Assembly: GCA_009869945.1 (NCBI GenBank)
Contig: WIXG01000255.1
Location: forward strand, 51,996 to 115,995
From: Mesaphorura yosii
Taxonomy: Eukaryota > Arthropoda > Collembola > Poduromorpha > Tullbergiidae
Reading direction: 5' to 3'
Length of the DNA stretch: 64,000 nt
Part shown: one piece after another, positions 1-21,100 of the stretch
Layout of the letters: each line of letters opens with the position of its first letter
Position numbering within the stretch: the stretch's first letter is position 1
Notes under the pieces: model-generated
Seen by the model: the letters and a program-made list of their open reading frames with translations, nothing else
Database searches by the model: none
Told to the model about the DNA's origin: nothing
Position numbers and translations under genes: made by a program

Positions 1-662
1 CCAGAACTCCCAAAGTGCCAGCGCAGGCTCCTGAACAAAAAATTCACCCAGTTCAATTTCCTGTGAACATAAACTGGCCAAAAATTTCGACACTGCTGTT
101 GAAAGGCCAACCTGTTATAAATCTGCCCGCATACATCATGGGAACATTTTGAGCGAAAGCAATGATTAACCACCCTGTCACCATTAACGGTGTGACTAGC
201 AGCATTGACAAGCGACGGCCAAATCGATCCATCATGAATCCTGTCAATGGCGACGACACCAACGCTCCAATCTAAAAGCAGCCGGAACGTGATTTTTGCT
301 GCGCAGAATTAACACTTGCCGGTAAAGAGAGACTAACTTACAAATATGATTGAGGTGATCCAAGCATCCTGTGACCGGTTAATTTCTCCCAGACTTCCTT
401 CGTCTTTCAAACTGGGCAGTGCTGTCGCCGTCCAAGACCAGACGCAGCCGAAGGAGAAAGCTGCTATGTTGGCTGAAAGTACGTAAATCCGTGTGGTAAC
501 CTGTGGCCTTGGCCTTTGGGATTGTCCGGAGGACGCAACGATTTTACCTGCAAATGCAGCGAAGCATTGTCTCCATCTAATGGATGCTAGGAAGCCAACT
601 TCTGGAGATCCTATCGGTTTAGGAGATTCAAGTTGGTCAGTGTCCCGTTGACGTTGACACAT
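1..662 (-). CDS. MFS sugar/trehalose transporter, N-terminal part (cut by the left edge)
   Basis: This is a major facilitator family sugar porter of the facilitated trehalose transporter (Tret1) type, which moves sugar across the plasma membrane. Four exons are visible: 662-548, 472-342, 271-112 and 30-1, with introns of 75, 70 and 81 bp. All junctions are GT-AG and phases agree. The 75 bp intron 473-547 keeps the frame open, so an unspliced reading would wrongly include it. The joined product has a first membrane segment (NIAAFSFGCVWSW), then the family motif GFMMDRFGRR (a D-R-x-G-R-R signature) between helices 2 and 3, and the start of helix 4 (AGRFITGA). The remaining helices lie beyond base 1. 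The start ATG at 662 gives a cytosolic N-terminus of about 30 residues. The donor at 111 (GTTGGC) is weak, so that junction is less sure. Confidence 0.85.
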
Positions 663-2033
663 GTTGATATCTAAAAACCTTAAAACTGGAGAGTGATTGA
701 GTGCTCCTTCTTATGTATAGACCCAGATGAACTTTCGAACTAAACTGAAAACTAGGCTATTGGTCCGATTTTCTCTTAATTGCCTTCAGCCTGGACATGG
801 AATTTTACAATCCTTCATGATTACATTTCCATTCATACTGGCTTCAGTTTTGACATGTTTGAATATCAATTTTCTGGGATATTGATATCTGGGTGCTCAT
901 CCAGGAAAGCGTAATGGGAAAAGAAATCGCCGGCCTGTGCGTCTTTGCATTAATTGTACGTTCATGCATAATTTGGGGCAAAATCCGGAATTCCACCGAT
1001 TGAAGGAGGCATGAGGCAAGGCCCATTCATATACAGCAAGTTCAGCATAATTTACTGGACGGCAATATTTAAATAGGCTAAGGGCGAATGGGCGCATCCG
1101 TTTCTTACAGTTGGCAGTATATTACTGACTCGTGTTTTTCAATCACACGCGTGTCAATTCATAATCACCAACTGTTTGACATTCCTGAATTCAGCTGCTG
1201 AGTGGCCCATAGTTGTGTACCGCTTTTAGTTCGCTGACACTACTGTCGGTTATTCATGCTATGACCTTGTGATACTAAACTCTTTCAAATTCATCGAACT
1301 TTTTGGGGCCAAAAGTCTACACAAATTGGTTGTGATGCCTTTTACAAACAAATACATTGAACACATGCGTACTCAGAATCAGAATATGGGCTCGGTTATT
1401 GCTTCTGCTCCTGCAGACAAAATCACAAACTACGCAATTCCATAAATCATGCTAATTGGGCCTGCCTTATGAGACAACAACTCATTTAGCAATAGACTTA
1501 AAATTATGTGGCAATTTATGTTGAAACTTCTAGTTCTAAACCTTCAATCTTGAGACTATTCTATTACCTATTCCAAGCAGCTAGTTTGAATGTGGAATGA
1601 TGGAAGTATGATGTCATTTCACACTATTTCCACGAAATACTCTGTGCACTTGACCATAGAAAAGAAATTCAACCTCCTTGAGTGAGTCACAGTTTGCCAC
1701 CTGCTTGAATGCATCATGATTACATAAGCAATGTTAGACGCCTAAAGCTAATTAACAACTTGCAAATTAGGGCATTCTAGCATTAGCACCTTGAGTAGTT
1801 TTGAGTATTTTGGATGCGTAACAATTTAAGTTCTTAGAAGGAAATAAAATAAATTTGTATGAATACGGCGAATGCGTCCACAGACAGATTCAGTTTATAA
1901 CTGAATCGGCCCTCGGCAGTCTGCACTGGTCAGGTGTCAGGTCACGGACGGAGCCCGAAAAAATCACTGCACCGTTGAGAACTCTTCTCGGCCTGGGGGG
2001 CGAAATCTCAAGAATCTACAACCAACGCCAAAA
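663..2033. other. Intergenic region, no gene seen
   Basis: This lies between the transporter start (minus) and the cysteine-rich peptide start (plus), so it should hold both promoters. The short open frames here lack family features and good codon patterns. A TTTATAA box at 1894-1900 is a possible core promoter for the downstream gene, but its distance to a start site is not proven. Confidence 0.5.
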
Positions 2034-2426
2034 ATGAAGTCGTTTAGATTTGCTTACGTCTTCTTAATGCTTTCGGCATTCAGTGAGTTGTCTCAACTTT
2101 CCCGAAGTTCCTGCAGCCGTTTTTAGAATTTTAGTTGTCGCTTTTGTTCTTCAAGTCTGTAATCTGAATTTAATTGTTTCAGTTTTGGTTCAAGCAATGG
2201 ATTTTAACATTGATCGGTGTGACAAATACTGCGGAGCGACAAGTGGTAAGTGATTCGGATTTAAAATAATTGCAAACATGAATTTGCAATTGCTGGTTTA
2301 GTTTTTAGACGCAGCTCCTGTCAGCAATGCTGCCTCGACCTTGGCTTCACTGGCGGCGGCCACTGTGGCGACTTTTTATACAGGAATTGCCGATGTTCCA
2401 ACAGAATGCCAGGAACCGCTGGATAA
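2034..2426 (+). CDS. Small secreted cysteine-rich peptide, defensin-like (CS-alpha-beta pattern)
   Basis: Three exons, 2034-2082, 2183-2245 and 2302-2426, join to a 78-residue precursor. Total length is divisible by three, and donors GTGAGT and GTAAGT are strong. The third exon needs the acceptor at 2300-2301; the AG seven bases further on would put it out of frame. Residues 1 to about 21 are a signal peptide (hydrophobic run FAYVFLMLSAFILV, ending in QA). The mature part has eight cysteines spaced C-x3-C-x10-C-x2-C-C-x10-C-x7-C-x-C. It contains the C-x3-C, G-x-C and C-x-C elements of the cysteine-stabilised alpha-beta fold found in arthropod defensins and drosomycin-like peptides. An antimicrobial role is an inference from that pattern; other secreted CS-alpha-beta peptides are possible. 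AATAAA lies at 2569-2574. Confidence 0.68.
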
Positions 2427-3355
2427 ACCATTCAAAGCTCACATCTCGGACGATGACTTCTAAAGGGTTACTTCCAATTATGTTGTTCGCCATCAAGTTG
2501 AGTTTCAACGACAAAGGCCAAGTTTCTTTAATGACTTTCTTGAATCACTGTCATTTTGATGGACTGGAAATAAAAAAAACCGTATCTGCTAACTTTTTGC
2601 TGCCTATCAATTGGCCAGAGCCACGACGACTTTGGAAGTCTTAAGTACGAACAAGAGATCCGGTAAATTGACATGAGAAAGGTCTGTCAGTAGGAATTCG
2701 GCTGGTTGGGAACCGTCCCGTATGAATTGGAATTCTTCGACCGCTGAAAAAATATAGCAACGCACCGGTGGCTTTTTGATGAACTTTCAACTCTTATTGA
2801 TAGGACTAATTATAATATGATAAGGTGTATATATTATTCATATATAATTTCCTTAATATATTTGGCTACATTATGTAATTTGACTGTGGCTCTTTGATGT
2901 ATATTTCACAAGTACAAGTTATTTCAGAGAAAGACAACTTTGAAAAATTGTCACAAAGTGCACAAATTGTACCATATTCTTAGATATTTTCATGCTTCGT
3001 TGTAGAAAGCGAGAAAGCCATATCAATCACTTGACTCGCTTTATGTATGAATTTTAGATTTGAGCCTTTCTTTAGAATGGAAGGGTGACAACCTAATTCT
3101 TAAATCTGGTGAGTTATAAAATGTTTTTTTAGTTGAATCAAAGAAGAACGAAAGTAGTAGCAGTTGTATTTGTTAGGCAAGAAGTAATTTTTACAACTAT
3201 CCTTTCCACTAATTAATGGGATTTTGAGTTAAATCTTAAATTTTACAATTTAGAACGTAATTTTGTCTAAGAGGTAATTTAGGTAGCTCTTGTGCTTTGC
3301 ATAATTGGTTCGGCGATTTCTTCATTAGGACACGGAGTTGCTGTGTGGAGAGTGT
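2427..3355. other. 3' flank and AT-rich intergenic DNA
   Basis: This holds the 3' untranslated part of the defensin-like gene (AATAAA at 2569) and AT-rich DNA up to the REEP5 stop codon. I see no coding pattern. Confidence 0.5.
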
Positions 3356-5821
<2,466 letters not shown>

Positions 5822-7131
5822 TTTGAGTTGTAGGAAGTTGAACCAAGTTTTTCAACCAATTTACCACAGTTCTGAAAAGAGAGCAAAGAGACGATGATTA
5901 ATTTAAAACCGGTTGGCTGAGTTGGCTCCTGGGCTACTTCAGCTGCATCAACAGTTAAAAAGCTTTGAATGGACTGAATGAATTAATCGCCAATAAAATT
6001 AAATCAAGCAATGTAAGGCGAGATACCGAATAGGAGCAAAAGCACTGAAAATGGGACCCAAGCTGCAAGTTGATGAACTTTATTTTTGGCAATGATTCAA
6101 TCAAGACAAGATGAATCCTCACTTACTAAAGGACGACAGATAGAGTGGAAGGAGGACGAAGAGTAAGTTTATATTTGCAACCTCAGCAAAGATAATAGGA
6201 GATTTTTTGCACTTACCCGTCTTTTTACGTAACACCAGAACAGAACACCACACGAACGACGAATAATTACAAAAAATAGATCTTTTCCTCCTTGAAAGAC
6301 AGCAACAGCAACGCTACAACGAGGGCCACGATTCGAATAGAAAGAACTTGAATACGGCGACTGGTTTCAAAAGCGAGAAATGAATGCAACGTGCGAATGT
6401 CACAACGAACAAAACTGCGAAGGGCGATGTGAGGATGAGCAACCATTCTCGAATCACATGGTCAGGCCGTTCATTTGGGCTGTCATTTTAATGCAGTATG
6501 AAAAGGAAAAGTTGCGCTTCTACTTTAACCGACCGGTTTGTAGAGTGCACTGGTAATATCTTTTGTTAGGCCGGACCTGACTTAACTGAGACATCATCAG
6601 GCGGATGGCTTTGAATTCATGTTGACCTTTTGACACCAAATCGCGAAATCTTTTGACACCGACGCAGACAGGCATGAGAAGTGCTGCGTACTGCAGTTTT
6701 ACACATGTATGCAAAGCAGCTTTTCTGGAGATCTGTGTCTCGGCGGAACAAAATGGGTTGCATTTTTCGCGAAAAATTAAAGCGTCCAATTAGTGGAATG
6801 TTCTATCCGAATGATTTAAGGCAGTAAAATCAATAAGTCTTCGCTGTTCCAGGGAATAAGAATAATCACTTCATGTTTTAATTCTTTTGAGAAAACTCAA
6901 GCAAAAATCAAATTTTACAGGTTTAACAACATACGCAATTAATTAAGCTGATGTAACAGAATGTAATGTAGTAGTAATGTAATTGCATGTAGTAAACAGT
7001 ATCAATTGTGTTTTTAATTCTAGTTTAGAGTGGAGAAATATAACGTATTTGAAGTGTAATCCATCAAAATTGAAATGTGATATCCCCATTTTTCTCTCAA
7101 TAATTTTATGTAAACTTAATCTTCTCCATTT
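5822..7131. other. REEP5 5' untranslated region and intergenic DNA before the EF2-A stop
   Basis: Bases 5822-6400 carry likely REEP5 leader exons (acceptor near 5873, donor near 6222 on the minus strand). From 6400 to 7131 I see AT-rich DNA and the 3' flank of EF2-A. An 89-codon minus frame at 6520-6789 has no recognisable features and is not called. Confidence 0.45.
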
Positions 7132-12843
<5,712 letters not shown>

Positions 12844-13402
12844 CTTGACGGAAGTTGATTACTGCAGTTGTTCCAAGTATATAACAGTGAATCCGGGTTA
12901 GTTAATTGCGAATTAGGAGTTGCACACCGAACGAATACGTTGAAATGGATTGTGAATGAAACCTTGTCGCTGCTGCTACATGGACAGCAAAAGGTGGAAA
13001 GGACCGACGTTTAGTAGACGATGCTGAATATATGAAGAGTCTCTGTGCCTTGCTTCCCGTGCGGTGACTCGAAACCACGTTCGCGTTGGATGCATGCAGT
13101 GCTGAATGCATTCCCATCAGAAAGCATGCGGCATGCTTCACCGATGACAGCAAGATGAATTCGGAAAAGTACAAGGAAAAACACAAGGACTGCGCCAAAT
13201 ATTGAATGCTTGAAAATATAACATAGAAATACAAAGAGAAGCCAGTCAGCCAGCAACCACGAAATCCATGAATAAAAAGCTTAAATTTTAGACCAACGCC
13301 ATCGACAAATGATAAGCTGATTCTGTCCCACACACATATCTTGTCTGTATAAGTGAAGTGAACGCCTTTGAGTTGACGTCGCTCTTCCAGAGATTGGGAA
13401 CA
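12844..13402. promoter_or_regulatory. Shared intergenic region of divergent EF2-A and cyclin K
   Basis: Start codons of EF2-A (minus, 12843) and cyclin K (plus, 13403) are 559 bp apart with nothing coding between. The promoters of both genes must lie here or overlap it. A TATATAAC sequence at about 12877-12884 is close to the EF2-A start. I cannot assign transcription start sites. Confidence 0.45.
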
Positions 13403-14875
13403 ATGCCAAAGTGGTACTACACAAAGAAAGAAATCAAAGAGAATCCGTCGGTATTAAGCGGAATGGACCCAGCAGTTGAGAGCAGATACCGTCGTGAGGG
13501 TGCCAGATTTATCATGGAGTTGGGAACAGCGATGAATCTCAGTTTGCAGTCTACGATGGCGACGGCCGTGGTGTTCTTCCATCGTTTTTATATGAAGCAC
13601 ACATTCCAAGACTTTCCACGCTACGTATGCCGAATTTTGCATCTATCGAATTGAAGCTATGTATGCTAAATATCAATTAACTAATGATCTCTCTTTTGGT
13701 TTGTAGCCAACTGCATGTGCCTGTTTATTCCTGGCTGGGAAAGTGGAGGAGACTCCGAAGAAATGTCGTGATATGATTGATAACGCGAAGAAATTATTGG
13801 GCGACCCTAAATTCGCACAGCAATTTGGAACAGATATAAGGACACAGTTCGTAAGTACTTTCCTCAATTTTCAATAGATAGATTTCGTGTTGACAAAATT
13901 ATGTCATTTTGATTTTGATTTATAGGAAGAAGTAATGACACTAGAAAGGATACTACTTCAGAGCATAAAATTTGACTTACAACTTGAACACCCGTACAAG
14001 TTTCTTCTCAAGTACGCCCAAAGTCTGAAAGGCGACAAACAAAGACTAGAGCGCATGGTACAAATGGCTTGGAATTTCGTGAATGATAGTTTATGCACGA
14101 CTCTGTGCTTGCAATGGGAGCCAGAAATTATCGCAATCGCCTTAATGTACCTGGCTTGTAAGTTAAGTAAATTTGAAGTTCATGACTGGAATGGCAGACT
14201 CAGCGAGCACCTGCGCTGGTGGGATATGTACGTGGAAGACATGGGCATCGAAGTCCTCGAGGATATTTGTCACCAAGTTCTTGACTTCTACTCTCAAGTA
14301 AAAAGTCCCGATAACAGCAGTGGAAGTGGAACCCCAACGACGAGTGGCTCCAATCGAACCGATCTCGGAACTCCAGCCATTAATTCTGCAAAAATTTCAC
14401 CGACACCACCCGCGCAAGGTACAGTCAACACAAATATTAAAGAAGCTTTCCAATACGAATGTCCAAAAATATGATTTACTCTACCAACTTGCATTTCCCA
14501 GGGTCACCGGGTCTCAATCAGATACAGCAGCAGCAGCAGTACCAAGCGCGAAATGCCGCCGTACCTTCTGTACCAGTTCCAGCACCGTACGCTGGACACC
14601 AACCTCCGCTTCCGTCTTTGGTTCCGGCACCTGGTCAACCTCCTGTTCCGTACGGTTATCCAATCAATGCAATGGGCGGTCATAATCCAAACCACATCGG
14701 AATGATGCCCATGCTCCAACATCGTGCCCCTATTTTGCCTCCTCACCTTCAACCTCCTGCGCCACATCCGCTCGGGGGTCACTACGCAGGCGTTCCTCCA
14801 CCGCCTCAACATGCCGGCTCTGCTCCTCCGCCACCTCCACAGCAGCCGCAACCACCTCTACCTCCGGGAAGATAA
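13403..14875 (+). CDS. CCNK: Cyclin K
   Basis: Cyclin K partners CDK12/CDK13 to phosphorylate the RNA polymerase II tail during elongation. Four exons: 13403-13624, 13707-13850, 13926-14418 and 14502-14875, total 410 aa, phases consistent. The N-terminus is [20 protein letters not shown], followed by the first cyclin box ([31 protein letters not shown], then [15 protein letters not shown]). The second box includes [20 protein letters not shown]. The C-terminal 120 residues are rich in Pro, Gln and His, as in animal cyclin K. The last intron (14419-14501, donor GTACAG, acceptor TTTCCCAG) joins TPPAQ to [13 protein letters not shown]; without it the frame stops at 14474. AATAAA is at 14932-14937. 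Confidence 0.95.
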
Positions 14876-15169
14876 TCTAGGCTAATCTTAGGACAGTTTG
14901 CATGAACTTTCGTTATAATTCCTTTTTGTAGAATAAATTATTATTTAGTTTATGTTAAAGACTAATAGCTTGTATCTTCCTTATTTTACGGGATATTTTC
15001 CTGAAATTATCTTTCATATATCAGTGTCAATAAATTTTTATACGCAGCATTTCTCAAGGTCAAGGTGGTATAAAATTCAAGCATGATCTTTATTGTTGCA
15101 TAGATTAAATGGTATAAAAGGCAAAACGCATTTCTTAAGTTAAAATCAAGCACAAGGTATCTTATAAAT
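14876..15169. other. Convergent 3' flanks of cyclin K and dynactin
   Basis: This 294 bp gap holds the cyclin K AATAAA at 14932-14937 (plus) and the dynactin AATAAA at 15094-15089 (minus). The two genes end tail to tail. I see no coding sequence. Confidence 0.6.
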
Positions 15170-18100
15170 TTAGCTGATTACGATATCATCGAATCCTCGG
15201 GTAGCTTTCACAACTTTAATGCGTCGTTTCATTTCATTAATTTGATTCATAATGCTGCTTCGCTTCTGCAAGATTAACTCATGCAAATATCTCTTGCGCC
15301 CTTTCGGCATTTTTGGATCCAACAAGCGGATACCTTCGTGCACCGTGGCAAAGTACTCCTGAAAAACGAAGAGTTGCATGAGAAAATTAGGCTGTTTGCA
15401 ACCGTTTCCTATCACGTACCCCTTTCAGTTTATAAAATTCTTGGTAGAGCTTTCGATTTTCATCCAACTCCTCCTGGCTTGGACCGAGCTGAAAATCATA
15501 ATTTGATGAATCAATAACTTCAATTTTTTTTACAGTCTCAACTCAAGTTATCATTACGTCAATTGGTGGTAAGCTCCTCATTATTCTCGAAACTTCTTCC
15601 GACCGAAGTTTCCAGTTTTGCTTCTGCAGGAATTGCGTGTATTCAATCAGATTCGAGGTTGGCTGAGTTGAAGTCACAGCTAAACTGATAGGAGTCGACG
15701 TATTCGTGGGATATATTCCGCCAAAGCTGGGTGACTGCACCGGAGTGTTGACTGTTATAAGAATATTTACAAGTTACTAGCTGCTGAACTGCTATTCAGC
15801 AGGATGCGGATCCAATTCCGTACCTGATCGTGCCATTCCCTCGATTAGTGATTTTTTCGATGCAGTAAGAAGTTTATCTTTGAGTTCACTTTTTTCTGTC
15901 ATCAACGTTTCAATGTCTTGCTGGAAGTGCTCCAGGGTTGCTTCAAACTCACGCTTCTTTCTCTGGAGTTCCGAAGTTGCATCTTCAATTTTTCTCTGCA
16001 AGAAAATTCACTGTTTAAGAACCCATCACTATCAAAATCGTGACCTCGTAAGTAGTTCGGCACGTACCTGTAACTTTTCAATAGTCATTTCGTTCTCCTT
16101 TGTGACTACAGACAATCGTTTCTCAGCGAGTTCTTTTCTAATTTGAGCCTCACTGAGCTCCTCCTTCTTCGCCAGAATTAACTGTTTCAACTCCTGCACA
16201 CAACGGAAAAGAAAGAAGTGAATGAGGCTTTTCTCATTTCTAAAGTATTAGCAATGTGATTTACCTTGATGGATGCTTCCCTATCTTCCAATTGTATCTT
16301 CAAGTTCCTCGTCTGATCCAATTCTGCCTTCACGGCTTGCGCTCTCAGTGAAAGAGGTGTTGGAGGCTATCAAAGGGGCATTGCAAATTAGATAGGCTGC
16401 AACTACAGAATAACTGGTCGCAATTGCAGTGAATTTGCTGCCTACCTTCTCTTTGGATTGAACCGGTGCCTCATTGACCACTTGAGCCAAGTCGGTAATG
16501 GTTAGCAATGCTGTTGTCAACCATTCCTTGATGATTTCTTTAAATCCCCCACTACCTTCGATGCGTGAGTCGCACTTGTCCATTGCTAAGTGCAGATATT
16601 CTTCAAGCTTTGCACTGGGAATTCCATCTGTGCCTGTAAACATTCGAGATCTTTGACGACTAAGGGCCATGGCCACGCTGTCTCTGAGGTTCACTGGAAA
16701 TCTCACCTGACCCGAGTCCAACATGTCGAACTGCCTGTCTGCATGCTTCCTGGAGAATCTTAACCACTTTGGACAGTGCCACAGAATCATTGATTAACTG
16801 TGACTGAAGCTTAGTTGTCACGGGCGGCTGCTTCGGAGGTTCGGGCAAATATCTTTTGGTTTTCTTTGCGAGCTGCCTCAATGATTCTCCAATTGCCTTC
16901 AAGTCTTGAAGCAAGGCACTTACATTCGATTCCTTCTCACTCTTCTGTAACACAAAGTTCATCCATGCAAAGTATTCAAATAACAATGTATTTAGCGTTA
17001 TGTAGTCAATTTTTTCACCTTCAGCATATAAATTAGCCGATGAACGTCAATAATAATGCAATCGCTCGCTGCGACTGAAGCTAGACAGAGGTCTGAAACC
17101 AGGCTCGACGGTTCGATATGCTCGTCTCCCAAATGAAGGGAGTAGAAATTTTGAAATGCGAGAATGCATTTTTCCAGATTATCCAACGGGATGTTTTCAT
17201 CGAGCTGCAACAAACAAAACGATAGTCAATTTATAACATCGCTTAGACAGTAGGCTAGGGCTTTAAAATGAAGAAAGTCCTCGACTGAGCGAAGGGTAAA
17301 TTGAACCATTACTCCGAAATCTTTTCAATGCATGAACCATGAACGGAGTCAAGCAATTGCTGATAGACCAGCGAGAACTGGTCTCATCACTTGACCCACT
17401 GACACTATTGGCATTCCCTTGTCTCATAGACTAAAGGTCGCCTTGGGTTGCCCCTCGAAGAGTTAGCTGTGCTATGCATGAACCTATGACCTGTTGATCG
17501 CGCTACATCGAAGAATGCCTCATGATATCCATTAAGTGATCTCGAATGGCTGGGTAAATCTGATTACGCGACTGGCCGACCACGTTAGTACCTCAACATC
17601 AAAAAAGATAAGAAATCACAAATTGTGTCTGGAGTGACATGTGCTCACACGTTGAAGAGTTCAGCAAATTAGTCGTAATCAGTAGTCAAAAGGAAAGGTA
17701 TCATCTTGTCCTCCGGCATCTAAAGAATCGGAAGCTACAAAACCTCAGTCCCGCAAGTTTCAAGAAACACAAAAGGTATAATACGATTTTTGTACTTCTG
17801 CCTGATACTTGTCGTTTTCCTCTGGAACTTGGCCTTTCCATAGTTGGACAGACAACTGCGTTCGCGATCTTAGTCTTAGAATTCGAGCTACTGCATTCAA
17901 TTTTAATTTTAAGAAGCCAAGCGCCTCAAATTGATAATTAATGTCAACGAAACAACATGCGATTTTATTGCAGACCGGCATGAATGTATGAAATTGTTTG
18001 TAGTTCATGGCTAAAATATCATTTCCAAATTCTTCTCTCAGTCAAAGGGCAATGTTATTTCGGGTAAGCATTAACATGGCATGAGACGCCAATAACGCAC

Positions 18101-21100
18101 GCTTACATAACTGATTCGTATGAAGAACTTCTAGCGTAGCGTAGCGCTTCTCCTTGACCCCTGAGCCCGGCCGATGTTATCTGTGTGTCTGGTGGAACAA
18201 GTCAGATCGGACCATCGACCATCGTCATCATATATAATTTGCACATGCAAGCCACGTGCTGAAGTGGCAAAGCTAAAGTTAAATGCGGAATGCTGATACT
18301 TGAAAGTGTAAAAATGTGCAAACGGCAAGAAATTGATTTTGTAGTAAGTAGTCTGGCTTCATTTCTGCGCGGAGAAGTTGACCGTGATAACTGCAGTGAC
18401 TGATTATTCCATTGTCACAGACTTCACAATGGCGACCGAGAAGCTGCACCCAGTCACCATCATCGAGCACCCGACGTACCTGACCACGTATGAGTGGGAA
18501 AAATTTGACCTCCCGGACTGGCGCAAGTGGATGGGCAAACACTGGGGAATCTCAATCTACTTTTCAATTGCCTATGTAATCTTCATCTTTGGAGTCAAGT
18601 ATCTCATGCGAAATCGGCAGCCATTCAAACTCACGAGGTTTTTGACAACCTGGAATTGTGTTCTTGCCGTGTTCTCAACCGTCGCATTTATGCGAACTTC
18701 ACCGGAATTCTTTCATGTGCTGACCTCATCGAACGGATTTCATAACACAGTTTGCAAATGGTATGATGGGCGCGTGCTTGAGGATTTTAAGTTCGACTTT
18801 ATTGATTTCTCAAATCTGTCGCGCTAATGTATAGGACTTCACACAATCATGCCACAGCGTACTGGAGCTGGCTCCTGCTGCTGTCGAAGGTTGTCGAATT
18901 GGGAGATACGGTGTTCGTCGTACTCAGAAAGCAAAATCTCCTGTTCTTGCATTGGTACGTTGTGTCTCAACTGTCACATTTTCCAACTTCTTGATCGCAT
19001 ATGAACAGGAAATATGAATCTTGTCGCCATTTTAAAGGTATCACCATGTCACAACGCTGTTGAGCTGGTGGGTCATGTACGAGGCGTATGAACCCAACCA
19101 GTTGTGGTACATCGCCATGAATTCATTTATTCACAGCGTGATGTACTCGTACTACGCGTTAAAGGTTAGCTCACACATTGCTGAAGTTAAATGCTAACGC
19201 TAGCTAAGATACGAGTTCAATTTCATAGGCGCTGGGTGTCAAAGTTCCTCGCAACTGTGCCATGATCGTCACATTCCTACAACTCTTGCAAATGTTCTTT
19301 GGAATTGTTGTCAATGTATACGCACTCAACCTAATGTATTTTCAAGGTAGGGTTTCCTTCATATTGGAATGATACCAGAGCTGGGCTTAATTTTTGAATT
19401 ATTCTAGGACGAGGATCTGAATGCAACCGTGGATATTTTGGGCTCAAAGTCTCATTTGGAATTTACGTGACGTACTTCATTCTTTTTGCTGAGTTTTTCT
19501 ACAGTGCTTACTTTAGTGGGAAGAAAAGCCGCAAGAGCCACGCGAATGGACACAAAAGCGAAGATAAGAAAACACTGTTGGAAGGAGAAAAGAATGGTTA
19601 TCAAAATGGCGATTCGAAAAAAGACCATTGATGAGTGTGTAATTGATTCTGACAATGCAAACCATGGCTATGAGCAAAATTACCCGAGTTAATTGAATAT
19701 GAAATTAAGAATAAATAAATTGACATTGAATAAAGATTCTGTAATTTAATTCTTGCAAAAAGGCACGTTAGTACTAATAAAAAGGCGTATGCGCCAAGTG
19801 GACGAAATGCCACTTCGTAACGTCTCGGACTAGTCTAGTCTGGAGATCTGCATCTGGGTGCTCCTTGCTCCTTGTAAACAGCTTCTGCCCCTTTCTGCGA
19901 CTTGCACGTGTGGAGGCGATAAGTGATAAAATAGAGCGTGATCATCGGTCAAGTGCATTATGCGTTTCCCCGCTGAGTGAAGCTTGAGATTATCTCAATT
20001 TCAGGCCTTTCATCTCTGATTCGCAAACAAGGTTTCAAGTAACGCAGAAACACTGTTTGCGCCCTATCACAATTAACACGAAATTAAAAATAAAAAATTT
20101 GTGTTGTGTTGCATGTTATTCGTATCGTGAAAACTTTGATATCAAAATCACCGTAACGAAACTGCTGCCAAAAACAATCACGCAATACTGATTTCTCTTG
20201 TTCTTGCAGCAGGAACCGTCTCGAGCAGCTTCGCAAGCTTATTCGTTATGAATTATGATTCATGGTCGAGGATTCCTCTTGAAACTACAAAACCATTCAA
20301 TAATTCAAAGGTAGTTCCATTTACATTTCACAATTGAATTGGTCTTCACATCGTCCATCGTCTTGTAGTTTGTCGTCAGCCTAGTATTTACGATTGTACT
20401 GCATTTGCGTTTCCTCTTCAGTAGTGTTCGCATATTAGTGTAATGATTGCTGGTATTGCAAAATCTCCATTCTAATGGATTTCTTGGCCTTTAGCGCATG
20501 ATTCATTTTATTCAATTAACCAAGTGATGAATGTTGAGCCTTTAATGGATCAGGACGCACGAAGAGGAAAAAATTCTCACGCATCCAGTGAGCCCAGAGC
20601 CTCACATTGCCAATTCTCAAGCCATATTGCCTGTATCACATACTTCAGCCTAAGTTAACATAGAGACCAACATTCTTCAGAAACGAAAAATATGAAGCTT
20701 CAGATTTGATTTGATATCACTCTCAAGAAACTCAAGATATCATGTCAAGTGGAGATAAAAGGTAAAGGTTTGTGGTTCATAAAATGCACTCGAAGTTCGT
20801 TGCATGATGGACGGCCAACAATGCTATTTAATTTAGTGTGCAACATTGCAGCTCCGTGCTCATATCTACAAAACGAAATCTTTATAAAAGGGAGACTATT
20901 TTTGGTGTAACAAAATAGTCTACTTTTTCTTTCGAACACGAACGTATCCTTCAACATCTCAACACATCGCAAGTGTAGTCGGAGAGCAGTTTGCAAAATT
21001 AATGCAGTCGTCGTACGCATGATGAACACGAGTCGTAAGGTCAGTAGTCGTTCAGGTCTTGCTGCAGTAGTTTAGCATTGTTGCTCAATTCGTACTCGTC

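Noticed and set aside
473-547. Continuous open frame through the first transporter exons.
   Set aside because: The 75 bp segment is a multiple of three without stops but has GT-AG ends, and removing it gives the conserved FAANIAAFSFG segment.
844-1097. Two overlapping minus-strand frames upstream of the transporter.
   Set aside because: No features, and overlapping frames of this size occur by chance in this base composition.
6520-6789. 89-codon minus-strand frame between REEP5 and EF2-A.
   Set aside because: No splice partners, signal peptide or domain; length is within chance.
16700-16720. Apparent one-base frameshift in dynactin, where two overlapping frames both look coding.
   Set aside because: A 73 bp intron (16634-16706, donor GTGAGA, acceptor TTTACAG) joins the frames in phase and restores alignment with the family, so no frameshift is needed.
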